From the NCBI RefSeq assembly GCF_020379485.1, contig NC_063452.1, forward strand, positions 51,336,439 through 51,400,438: a DNA stretch of 64,000 bases, in the 5' to 3' direction. A program made the position numbers and the translations under genes. Positions within the stretch are counted from its first letter, which is position 1. Each line of letters starts with the position of its first letter. Below, one piece after another: positions 11,869-22,599 of the stretch. The DNA is from Brassica napus (lineage: Eukaryota > Streptophyta > Magnoliopsida > Brassicales > Brassicaceae). The notes under the pieces were generated by a model. That model was not told the DNA's origin. It saw only the letters and a list, made by a program, of their open reading frames with translations, and did no database searches.

Positions 11869-13415
11869 TCATCTGCCTCTTTGTCCTCTTCCACGGGATT
11901 CTCCTACTGATGGAAATCTTGTTTGTTGTGGTTTTCCTTTCTTCTTATCAAAATCTGGAGGAAGTATTTTCTTTGCTTTAACATCTTCTGGTATAACCCA
12001 ATCAGACATATGAGGAACATGATATATGGTCCTGTGATAAGCCAAAACCCATTGCTCCACCAAATAGTATTTTGAACAATACTCTGATAGATGGAGTTCC
12101 CTTCCCGCTGCCTTAGACATGAATGTGGCAGCAACCACTCCATGCACATAAGGGTATTTGTCTTTATCAAATTGTTCACAACTGCAAGTATTCCTAGCCA
12201 TATCGACAGTATAAACCTTGCCGTCAGTACCATGCACACTGTACTCAAGATGGAAGCTGTTTAATCCGACTTAGTTATATCAAACTCAAAACATTTCTTA
12301 TGTGAAGCCGTCTGAATATGGACTTTTGCTTTCTCCTTGGTTCTAAATTCTTGACCTAAAACCAAACCTGTACCATCATCCTGTGGCTGATAGACAACTG
12401 CTGGTCTTACTTCTGTATCTTTAAACACATGCTCATCTCTTTCCGTGACATTCTCACCCATCTCAATCTCTCCGTGAAAAGTGAGCACACCACCAGTACC
12501 TTCATTACCAGTTGCATCATTCTCAGTACCATCTTCATCACCAACCTCTCTATCAGGCAGTGTTCTTGTAACGACAGAACATGTATGCTGCTTGATGAAA
12601 CTTCTAACCATCCAAATATTTGACGTCTTTAACATTGCAACTCGCACAAACCAATTGCACCCATCTTTGGCTCCTCGACATTTAACCACAAATCTCTTAG
12701 TATCCGACTTAATTATATCAAATTCAAAAGATTTCTGATACGACGCTACTTGAATAAGAACTTTTGCTGCCTCCTTGGTTATAAATTCTTGACCTATAAC
12801 CAAATCCATACCATCATCCCGTCTCTGATTGACACCATCATGCATCTCAATGTCTTCGTGAAAAGTGAGCACACCACCATTACCATCTTCATCACCAGCC
12901 TCTATAGCCTCTCTATCAGATAGACCGACATAGACATCAGTTTCATCATTCTCAGTACCATCCTCATCCTCTTCTGAAAGTTGCACTTCTTCATTGATGA
13001 ACTCCACATGTAGAACACTTCTACACTTCTCATGATTTACTTGCAGTAGATAACCAAAAACGTCTTCATCATTCCAGATGTATGATGGCTTGTACGAATA
13101 TAATACCATTGGAAAGTAACTAATCTTCACTTGCACCTTAGATTCATCTACCCTTATCTTTCTGCAAATACGCTCAACCAAAGCATATTAAGTGATATCC
13201 TCCATTGATTTCCTCAACACAATCGTGTGGATTTCATCTTCTCCTTCACCACCTCCCGAGATCCATTTTATTTCAGCCTCATCTTTCATATAATATCCCC
13301 CATAATCAAAACAAATGATTGTGCAATTCAAATTTTGTATTTTCCTGAAATAAAATAGAATATCATTAGAATTCTCATTATTAAGATGTTTAGAATTAAT
13401 TATCACACCGTACAA
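11869..13415 (-). pseudogene. MuDR-type transposase missing its DDE domain
   Basis: Remnant of the MULE transposase. From the N-terminus: a PB1-like region (13415-13000), interrupted by an in-frame TAA at 13190-13188; an acidic spacer (LSEEDEDGTEND); then the MuDR DNA-binding domain GQEFITKEAAKVLIQVASYQ...KCRGAKDGCNWFVRVA. A second partial copy of that domain follows (LGQEFRTKEKAKVHIQ, ending about 12262). The sequence then jumps straight to the C-terminal SWIM zinc finger at 12237-11869 (VDMARNTCSCEQFDKDKYPYVHG). The SWIM motif has Tyr where its third Cys should be. The whole catalytic DDE core, normally several hundred residues, is absent at the 12262 junction, so this copy cannot transpose itself. 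Confidence 0.85.
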
Positions 13416-14249
13416 TCTTCTCTTACTAATACTAATTTAATTCAGTACTATACATAGTAATACTAGAAATCACAGTAAGAAATATCAATATAGTAATCTT
13501 AGTATTTCCAGTAAACCTTTTTTCTTTAGTAAAACTAGTTATACCAGTAATACCCAGAACTTATCCTTGTACTAACTAATTCGCTTTTAGGACCATATTG
13601 TTAGTATTTTACATCAACCATGATGTATAATTCATTTTAAATGAAATTACACACAGAAAATCATCGAAACACACATAAAAATACCCAAAATCTATAAACA
13701 CAGTTTTCAAAATCTTTTTAAATCTCTCATAATTTTCATTGGATCTTCTTTTTTTACACTAGCCGAGATATACACTTGTTTTAATAACATTTCAGCAAAA
13801 AATTCATCCAAAACGGACGTTAAAAATACCCGATAGCCCTAAACATAGTTTTTGAAATCGTTTTTAATCTCTCAAATTTTCATCAAATCTTACTTTCTTA
13901 ACGTTACCCATCATATACACGATTTTTAAATGTAATATCACAAAAAAAAATCATCGAAAACGAACTTGAATTGCCTATTTTTTGAGCTTCAAAAAATGCT
14001 AATGGAGGATGAGAGGAAGAAGCTTGTACGATGAAGAAGGAGACATATGGGTCATGAAAAATCTGATTGGTTAAGGTTGTTTTGTGGGCCATGTAAGTTA
14101 TTGAATTATGGTTGGTTTATTTAATTAGAGAATAAATGAAAGGCTAGTTTGGGAAGTGCAAGGATAAAATGATAGGAAGAATAGAGAGAGGGCAGTAGGA
14201 ATTCATTTAAAGGGGTATGAGATATATGAAGTTAATAACCATTCTTTTG

Positions 14250-14480
14250 ACGAAGGTTCGATCACAATAATAAATGACGTTTTTACCCATATTTCAAGTG
14301 GGATGAACTACACGTGCGTAGACTTTCCGCACGTGCGGTTTGAGGGTCTCCTCTCTATATTAAAAAAAAAATGTACGTAAAGCGAAGGGGAAGGCTAAAA
14401 ATCACTCGTCACCCACCCATACGAAGAAAAACAAAAAAAGGGGACGCACAGTGTTCTTGAATCATCGCTGCTGCCAAGTT
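14250..14480 (+). promoter_or_regulatory. RBR gene A promoter: two G-boxes and TATA
   Basis: Between the MULE target duplication and the RBR ATG lie two CACGTG G-boxes (14311-14316 and 14330-14335, 19 bp apart) and a TATA-like TCTCTATATTAAA near 14353-14364, about 120 bp before the ATG. The same arrangement, with the same G-box spacing, is kept upstream of gene B (36340-36402). G-boxes bind bZIP and bHLH factors; which factor acts here is unknown. Confidence 0.65.
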
Positions 14481-16929
14481 ATGGAGTTCTTGGGTCCTCT
14501 CGATTCCGATTCCGACTACGCTTTCCGTTTGCAGATGGAGGAGGCGCTCGCAGCTTCTCTCGCTACCCGATCTCGTGCTCCACAGCACCCACCGTCGCCT
14601 CCCGTCGTCGCTAGGTGCGGATTCGCTGTCGTGGAGGAGAACGCTTCCACGCCGAGGGGTAACTCCGAGACCGTGCGTCGCGGAAACACCGGCGGCGGCG
14701 AAGGTAGCTCGAGGGGAAAAGGGAAAACCCACGAGACAGTCGCTAGCGAACGGAGAGACGATCGAAACCCTAACAGCATTAAAGTAGGTAACTTCCAGAA
14801 TGCTTCTGGGAGACCTTCTCCGGGAGTTACTGTTGGCCCGGCGCAATCAGTCGCCGTCGGCGAGGGGAGCTCGAAGGTTAGTGGCGTAAAGGGGAGTTTC
14901 AGGGGAGACTTAATGTATAGACTTTACTTCAAGGGTTTGGTGAGCGAAGAGACTGGGACTGGGAAGGGGAAGGGGAAGGGGAAGGGGAAGGTGAGTGACG
15001 TGGCGGCTGGGTTTGGGGTTGCGATCTGCGACCAGAGGGATACTCTGTTGTTTGAGTCCAAGGGACAGCTTGTTGGCCGTGGCGCGAATCGCCAGGGAGC
15101 GGAGATTCAGGCGTTGACACGAGGTTTGACCGAAGCATGGAAGCTGGGGATCAAACACGTTTCTATCTTCTGCGATTCTTTTCCCATTTTTCAATTCGTA
15201 AAGTTTCCAACTTTTTCCCTTTTCTTCATTGTCACGCTTCACTCTTTACTTGCTCTTGCTGTTGTTGAATGGTCTGTTCGTTTTCCTTCTGTTTACTGGA
15301 TGCATCATGTAGAAATAGTGGTGAGCTGATTAGTTCAAGTTTCCTCTGTTCCGGTATCAGTAGATGGTAGCTAATGTGCTAGTTACAACTTACGATTTAA
15401 AATCTGATTGAAGAGTGGCAATGTCTATTCTATCATTCTATTTTCTGACCATTTTGTAAGCCATTGTTGTCTCTCTTTGCTTTGAAATGTAAAGAAGTTT
15501 GTTGCGCTACCTTCACAAGCTTATTAGAGAGTAGACTGTTAATTTCTAAGGTCATTTGCTTGTGTTTTTGTGCAATGGTTCAGAATTTCAATGTTTTATG
15601 CTTTCTTTACCTAGATTTTCATTTTCTGTTTATTTTATTTGAATGCAGGTCAGGGGAAGCTGGACGCCTAAGCAAAAGAAGATTGCCATGCTAATGGATG
15701 ACTTGCAACGGATCAGGCAACAATTCTCGTTTACTCAAGCTGTTCTGGTGGCTGGAAACCAAGTCAAATATGCCTATAAACTCGCTAGGGAATCAATTGT
15801 TTCGCAAGCAACCCCTCATGAAAACCCCCGCCAAGCTAAATTAGCTGCTAGGAAAGAAGAGTGTCTTATCTGTTTCAACGATATCGATCCTGAGCGCATG
15901 TTTTCTATCGGTAAATGCACTCACCGCTTTTGCTTTCAGTGTGTGAAGCAACATGTAGAGGTGAAGCTGCTTCACGGAATGATTCCGAATTGTCCTCATG
16001 ATAAATGCAATTCTGAGATGGTTATCGATGCGTGTGGCAAGCTTTTGACTCCGAAATTGGGTGAAATGTGGAAGCAAAGAATCAAAGAGAACGCAATACC
16101 TGTCACTGAGAGAGTTTACTGTCCTTACCTGAGGTGTTCGGCTTTGATGTCCAAAACCAAGATATCTGAATCGGCCAAGAGCTTACAGTCTGCTTACCCT
16201 GCATCCGGAGTCAGGAGATGTGTCGAATGTCGTGGCCTCTTCTGTGTGGACTGTAAAGTCCCGTGGCATGGAAAGCTGTCATGCACCGAGTACAAGAAAC
16301 TGCATCCTAATCCTCCAGCTGATGATGTGAAGCTAAAATCTCTGGCGAATAATAAAATGTGGCGCCAATGTGGTAAGTGCCAACACATGATTGAACTTAG
16401 TCAAGGATGCAATCACATAACTTGCAGGTATCTTCTTAACACTTTGATCAACCTAAGAAACCTAAGCAATTAATCAATCTTTCCTTGTTTAACCATATTG
16501 GTGGCGTATTTCCCTTTTGGTATTCTCGTTAGATGTGGGCATGAGTTTTGCTACAACTGTGGAGGAGGATGGAACAAAAAAACAGGCACTTGTGCTAAGC
16601 AATGCCCGACATGGGACGAAGCATACATCATGCGTCAAGATCCAGCTCCAGCGCGTGTGTATGTGTTGCCTAACAATTACTTTGATGATTATGATGAGGA
16701 TGAATATGAGGATTATGAAGCTGATGAAGATTTTGAATATGAGGATTATGACGCTGATGAAGATTTTGAAGTGGAAGTGGAAGTGGAAGAGGAAGAGGAA
16801 GAGGAAGAAGACGAAGACGAAGAGGAAGAGGAAGAGGAAGAGGAAGAGGAAGTGGAAGTGGAAGTGGAAGAGGAAGTGGAAGAAGAAGAAGACGAAGACG
16901 AAGACGAAGACGAAGAAGAAGAAGAAGAA

Positions 16930-16976
<47 letters not shown>

Positions 16977-17022
16977 TATAGTATATGACTCGGACGGCTA
17001 TGAAAGCGAGGATTACTATTGA
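14481..17022 (+). CDS. RBR (RING1-IBR-RING2) E3 ubiquitin ligase gene A, RNase-H-like N-terminus
   Basis: Likely E3 ubiquitin ligase of the RBR class, which passes ubiquitin through a RING2 cysteine. Three exons, 14481-15197, 15649-16427 and 16533-17022, join in frame to 661 residues. Residues ~150-240 form an RNase-H-like (RVT_3) domain (VAICDQRDTLLFESKGQLV, EIQALTRGLTEA, FCDSFPIFQF). RING1 follows (CLICFNDIDPERMFSIGKC, then CTHRFCFQCVKQH), then IBR (RRCVECRGLFCVDCKVPWH) and RING2 (CGKCQHMIELSQGCNHITC | RCGHEFCYNC) spanning intron 2. The Cys of GCNHITC is the expected catalytic residue and is present. The C-terminus differs sharply from gene B: an acidic tract of about 70 nearly pure Glu/Val/Asp residues encoded by a GAA/GAG microsatellite replaces B's tail, then both end in a shared YDSDGYE motif. 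The family matches Arabidopsis RBR genes near SEN1/SEN2 (from memory). Substrates are unknown. Confidence 0.88.
16768..16976 (+). repeat. GAA/GAG/GAC coding microsatellite
   Basis: About 210 bp of purine-rich triplet repeats (GAA, GAG, GTG, GAC) within exon 3 of RBR gene A, encoding poly-Glu with Val and Asp interruptions. It remains in frame and ends ten codons before the conserved GYE.ED terminus. Gene B has a non-repetitive ~150-codon tail in this place. Confidence 0.92.
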
Positions 17023-17273
17023 GGTGTAACTATCGAGGTGTAATTTGGAACCAAAGTTGTTATCTTTCGCTTTATGATCTTTCGGCTGTAAATTTATTGG
17101 TGGATCATATGTTTTTATGACTTGTTGCGTTTGAGTTTGGGAGATTCAGCAGTGAGAAATTTGTAGAAACCTTGGGTTTGAAGGTAAAGCTTTGTTTTGC
17201 ATACAAATGTCAATGACAAAATTGTCACATATAACTTTTAAATCACCGAGAAGCAAATGTTTGATTAAAACCC

Positions 17274-17805
17274 TCATTTATTTTTGAATCGTTGAGAATT
17301 AAGGAGAACGCGATACCTGTCACAGAGAGAGTGTACTGTCACAGAGAGAGTGTGGAAGCTTTTGACTCCAACTATTTTCGATGCATGTGGCAAGCTTTTG
17401 ACTCCAAAATTGGGTGAAATGTGGAAGCAGAGAATTAAGGAGAACGCGATACCTGTCACAGAGAGAGTGTACTGTCCTTACGTGAGGTGTTCTGCTTTGA
17501 TGTCCAAAACCAAGATATCTGAATCGGCCAAGAGCTTACAGTCTGCTTACCCTGCATCTGGAGTCAGGAGATGTGTGGAATGTCGTGGCCTCTTCTGTGT
17601 GGACTGTAAAGTCCCGTGGCATGGAAAGCTGTCATGCACCGAGTACAAGAAACTGCATCCTAATCCTCCAGCTGATGATGTGAAGCTAAAATCTCTGGCA
17701 AATAATAAAATGTGGCGCCAATGTGGCAAGTGCCAACACATGATCGAGCTTACTCAAGGACGCAATCACATAACTTGCAGGTATCTCTCTTTAACACTTT
17801 GATTA
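17274..17805 (+). pseudogene. RBR exon fragment (A'), catalytic Cys changed to Arg
   Basis: Partial tandem copy of RBR exon 2, from FDACGKLLTPKLGEMWKQR through the IBR and most of RING2, ending at the exon-2 splice donor (ACTTGCAG|GTATCT, about 17780). It has no RNase-H part, no RING1 and no exon 3. The front is scrambled: a short segment around AACGCGATACCTGTCACAGA is repeated at 17308 and 17443. In RING2 the catalytic position reads QGRNHITC (CGC at 17761-17763) instead of QGCNHITC. A non-functional relic of local duplication. Confidence 0.87.
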
Positions 17806-17960
17806 TCTTATAATCATATTTATAAAATGGTCAAGTCGAATAGTATACTTTTCTGTGATGAGGAAAGGTTTGTATACTCTGTTGTTATAGCTTTCTGATT
17901 CATTGTATGTATTGTTAATCTCAAGAATCTTACTTAATGGTAATCACATAACTCAACAAT
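17806..17960. other. Host DNA flanking CACTA-1
   Basis: Downstream RBR DNA that is also present after gene B (39800-39934). It ends with ...CATAACTCAACAAT, after which CACTA-1 begins. Confidence 0.8.
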
Positions 17961-18233
17961 CACTACAAAAAAAGTTGCTATTCATAGCACATTGTTATAA
18001 CACGTTTCACTGAACTGCTGTCGTTGATGAGTGAATTTTTTTTCTAGTATAGGTTAGCATTATATAAATGCTATGATAGAGTTTTGCTTAGCGGGAAGCT
18101 AAAATTAGCTTTTCCACGAAACACTTAGTAAAAATTAGCTAATATTTTCTGTTTTCCCTCTCTCTAATCGGGGTTCCCTCTCTTCTCTCTCATTTTCCCC
18201 CTTTCTCGACAAAACTCTAAGAGAAATCAATCT

Positions 18234-18388
18234 GGATTCTCCATCTCCTTCTCTATCGTTCTCTCTCTATTTCCATCTCTGTCTCGATTCTCCATCTCCG
18301 GTTCTCCATCTCCGCCTCGATTCTCCATCTCTGATTCTCCATCTCCTCCTCGATTCTCCATCTCCCCCTCGATTCTCCATCACTCTCC
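18234..18388 (+). repeat. C/T-rich minisatellite in CACTA-1 leader
   Basis: Tandem copies of TCGATTCTCCATCTCC-like units of 15-18 bp on the plus strand, in the presumed 5' UTR of the TNPD transcript. Confidence 0.8.
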
Positions 18389-18702
18389 TTTATCGCCGCT
18401 TCTCCCAGCTCCGATTCAACTCCTGTTCTACATCTCTTAGGTATAGGAAGTCACAATTTCGATATCTCTGTCAGTGTTAAGCTGAAATCGAAGTTTTATT
18501 TTTTTTTGCTTTAATTTCTTGGTTGCTTTGATATGTTGGTTGCTTTAATTTCCTGTTTTATTCCAGTTATCTTTTTATTTGGTTGGTATCGTTTCATGCT
18601 CTGAATATTTTTGCTATATCATTACATCCTCTGACTCTTATGTGTTATGTTATAAGTTCGTTTTGTTACAAAAGGTTTCAACTTAGGTTCGAACACAGCA
18701 TT

Positions 18703-21700
18703 ATGGACAAAGCTTGGGTACATCTAAACAGGTAATGAGCTTAAGCGTGTATCTCATGTTTCATTTGGTGATTACTGACTTAACTTGTTTAATTTTGTTT
18801 TTCTTTTGATTGTTAATGGCAGAGTTGATCCTGGATATGAGAGAGGGGCTTCAAAGTTTGTCCGGGATGTGGCTTCAGCAATGGGAGGGGTTGATGTTAT
18901 TGTATGTCCGTGTATTGACTGCCGTAACATAGTTCGACATTCAGCAAGTGTGGTACTTGATCATCTTGTTACTAGGGGTATGGAGGAGGGTTATAAGATG
19001 CGGGCTGATTGGTATCTACATGGAGAGTTGAACGCAGAGGTTGCTGATGAAAGCAAAGGAAGTGAGTGGAACGATGAGATCTATGGGTTGTTCAGAGCTG
19101 CTGAGTGTTTTGATGAAGAGTTAGCTGGTATGGGGAATCTATCTGATATGGCAGAGGGAGAGGACAAGAAAGAAGATGAGTTCTTGGCAAAGCTAGCTGA
19201 CGCTGAAACACCATTGTATCCGAGCTGTTCAAGCCATAGCAAGTTATCTGCAATTGTTTCGTTGTTCAGATTGAAGACTCAGAATGGATGGTCTGACAAG
19301 AGCTTCAATGATTTGCTAGAGACCTTGCCAGACATGTTACCTGAAGAAAATGTCTTGCACACATCACTCTATGACGTGAAGAAGTTCTTGAAATCATTTG
19401 ACATGGGCTACGAGAAGATCCATGCTTGTGGCAACGACTGCTGCCTATTCAGAAAGAGGTTCAAGAAACTCGATAAGTGTCCTAAATGCAAGGCTTCAAG
19501 GTGGAAGACTAATGTCCACACGGGTGAGACGAAGAAAGGCGTCCCACAGAAAGTTCTCCGTTACTTCCCTGTAATACCAAGACTGAAGAGAATGTTCCGG
19601 TCTGAAGAAATGGCCAAGGATTTGAGGTGGCACTTTACCAACAAAAGCAGTGATGGAAAGCTGCGTCATCCTGTTGATTCTGTGACATGGGATCATATGA
19701 ATGCCAAATACCCTACGTTTGCAGATGAAGCAAGGAACCTGAGGCTGGGACTTTCAACAGATGGATTCAATCCATTCAACATGAAGAACTCGATGTACAG
19801 TTGCTGGCCTGTTCTGCTAGTTAACTACAACTTACCTCCAGACCTGTGCATGAAGAAGGAGAATATCATGCTTTCTTTGCTGATTCCTGGTCCACATCAG
19901 CCTGGTAATAGCATAGACGTGTATTTAGAACCCCTAATCGACGATCTTAACACTCTGTGGAGCATTGGAGAGGTAACATACGACGCTCTTACTCGATCAG
20001 CTTTTACACTAAAGGCGATGCTGCTTTGGACAATCAGCGATTTTCCAGCTTATGGGAATCTAGCAGGCTGCAAAGTAAAGGGAAAAATGGGATGTCCGTT
20101 ATGTGGAAAAAATACAGAGAGCATGTGGTTGAAGTTCAGCAGAAAGCATGTGTATATGGGTCATAGAAAGGGTCTGCCACCAACTCACAGTTTTAGAGGA
20201 AAGAAGAAATGGTTTGATGGAAAAGTAGAACAAGGGAGAAGGGGAAGAATACTTACTGGGCGTGATATTTCTCAAAATCTGAGAAATTTTCACAATGATT
20301 TTGGAAATTTCAAACGGTCTGGCAGTAAGAGAAAAATGATGCAGGGTTCAACTGATTTAGGGTCTGATATTGAGGGTATGTCGAGTGAATCAGATGAAGA
20401 GGAAGAAGTACTAGTAGATGAGGATGAGTTATCTAGATGGAAGAAGAGGTCAATATTCTTCAAGCTACCTTATTGGGAGGTAGATTATTATTTCATTTGC
20501 TTAATTTTTTTTTCCTCATCACTGTTATTTTCTTAACTTAAATATGATGTTTTATTTCTCATGTGTAGGAACTCCCGGTGAGGCACAACTTAGATGTAAT
20601 GCATGTGGAGAGAAATGTTGCTGCAAGCTTAGTTTCAACGTTGTTGCACTGTGGGAAATCTAAGGATGGTCTTGCCGCTCGTAAGGATCTGGAGGAGCTT
20701 GGTATTAGGCCGGATTTGCACCCTAGAGTGCAAGGAAAAAGAACCTATCTCCCTCCAGCACCGTGGTCTTTGTCCAAGCAAGAAAAGAAGATATTTTGCA
20801 GGCGTCTATTTGACTTCAAAGGGCCAGATGGATATTGTTCTAACATATCAAGAGGTGTCTCGTTGGATGACTGTAAAGTCTCTGGTCTGAAATCACATGA
20901 CTACCATGTTTTGATGCAACAACTTCTGCCGATTGCACTTAAAGGGTTGCTGCCAAAAGGACCGAGGCTTGCAATTTTTAGATTATGCTCTTTCTTCAAT
21001 CTGTTGTGTCAGAGAGTGATTGACATGGAGAAGCTTCTGGTTATGGAAGCTGAGATTGTTGAGACTCTGTGCTTGTTTGAAAGATACTTTCCTCCAAGTT
21101 TGTTTGATATCATGCTTCATTTGACTGTCCATCTAGGAAGAGAAGCTCGGCTTGGTGGACCAGTCCACTTTAGATGGATGTACCCGTTTGAAAGGTAGAT
21201 AAATATGATTTTTTTTCATTCTGTTACAAACATATCCAAAACTGACATTTATTGATTTGATTCAGGTACATGAAAGTCCTCAAAGACTTTGTTAGAAATC
21301 CTGCAAGACCAGAGGGCTGCATAGCTGAGTGCTACCTTGCTGAGGAATGTATCCGGTTTTGCAGTGAGTTCCTGAAGAAAACAACAAATGTTCAAGAGAA
21401 ACATGATAAAAACACAGAGTATGAGAACAATTCTATCTTAGAGGGTCGTCCAATAACCACTGCTACTTCAGTAACTCTCACTGAAACGGAAAAGAGGATT
21501 GCTCATCTTGCTATCATCCAAAACATGGCTCTAGTCGAACCTTATGTAGAGTAAGTATAAATTTATCTTTCATTACATAGTTTTTATTTACAATCAACAA
21601 CTTTTTCTAATTTATTTCTATTTTGATCTGCTACTAGTGAGCATCTACAATATTTACAAGACACATATGGAAGGTGTCGGCGAGATGCATCAACGTTATG

Positions 21701-22416
21701 GAGTATGCATACTAAGAATTTTGCTTCCTGGCTAAAAGAGAAGGTACTGAATTACATTATACAATTCTCCTCTTATAGACTGCCTACTTGTTATTGACTT
21801 GTTATTTATTTATCAGGTGCCTTTTGATTATGCAGAACATGACGACACACTTAAGTGGATAGCTTATGGTCCACGTTGTTCTGCGAGATCATATACAGGA
21901 TTCATTGTTAATGGGCAGAGGTTTCACACAGTGTCAGTTGATAGGAAAAGTCAGAATAGTGGGGTCTATTATGAGGCTACAGCAGTGTGTAGAGCTAGTG
22001 CAAAAGATACATCACAGGTGGTAGATTTAGTATCTTACTACGGCAGGGTGACATACATCATTTTGATCGACTACAATGTCTTCTATGTTCCTCTGTTCCG
22101 ATGTCAATGGGCAGTTAAGGGTAATGGAGTAAAGATCGAAGATGGTTTTACACTTGTGAACATGAATCAAAGTCAAGCCTCCTTTGCAAGTGACCCTTAC
22201 ATTCTAGCATCTCAAGCGAAGCAAGTGTTTTACTCCAGAGAAGATGAGTCATCAAACTGGTATATTGTCATGAAAGGTCCTTCTAGAAGATACAGTAAGG
22301 AAGATATTCAAGAGGGAAATGCAGATATTGGGCCATTACCGTCGAATGTTGACTTGGATGTTGACATTGATGATGCTGAGAATGTCAGAACTGATTGTGA
22401 AGGGATATATGTGTGA
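18703..22416 (+). CDS. CACTA-1 TNPD-like (tnp2) transposase
   Basis: DDE transposase expected to cut at the CACTA ends. Six exons with canonical borders, 18703-18731, 18823-20479, 20569-21194, 21266-21550, 21638-21743 and 21817-22416, sum to 3303 bases, giving an uninterrupted 1100 residues. Residues 1-75 form the transposase-associated domain (MDKAWVHLNR, CPCIDCRN). The tnp2 core follows, with a Zn-binding CPKCKASRWKTN, LGLSTDGFNPFNMKNSMYS, NYNLPPDLCMKKENIMLSLL and PLCGKNTESMW. Then come RHNLDVMHVERNV, DUF4218 (FERYFPPSLFDIMLHLTVHL, GPVHFRWMYPFERYMK) and a C-terminal DUF4216 (CQWAVKGNGVKIEDGFTLV, DPYILASQAKQVFYS). Each conserved block is present and no stop is found, so this transposase could be functional. 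Phases at every junction agree with the reading frame. Alternative starts upstream of 18703 were not favoured because exon 1 splices precisely into the N-R-V-D sequence. Confidence 0.92.
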
Positions 22417-22599
22417 CGAAGTTGCCTTATTGACATTGATGATATCATTGCTTGTTTTTGTTTTTGATTGTGGTACTTGCTTGGTCATTGTCTACTTGTT
22501 TGGTTGTTTCTTTTTTTGAGGTTGTAGTGTGATTGTTTCAGTGTTCTGTTGAGTATGAAGTTAACTATGTATTTCTTATTATGTTTCAGATGAATTAAG

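Larger units (their letters stand above)
7034..14240. mobile_element. Mutator-like element (MULE) carrying a DUF1985 gene
   Basis: A 7.2-kb element bounded by a perfect 9-bp target duplication ATTCTTTTG (7025-7033 and 14241-14249). Imperfect terminal inverted repeats run inward: GGAGCATAACTCCATATGAC on the left against GGTTATTAACTTCATATATC read inward from the right. Nine-base duplications are the hallmark of Mutator. The uninterrupted target survives once in the paralogous copy at 36242-36250. Inside are a plus-strand DUF1985/Lys-Glu-rich gene and a minus-strand MuDR-type transposase that lacks its catalytic middle, so the element is non-autonomous. Confidence 0.9.

Noticed and set aside
16517..16981. 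Lys-rich frame overlapping RBR-A exon 3
   Set aside because: Alternate-frame reading of the GAA microsatellite.
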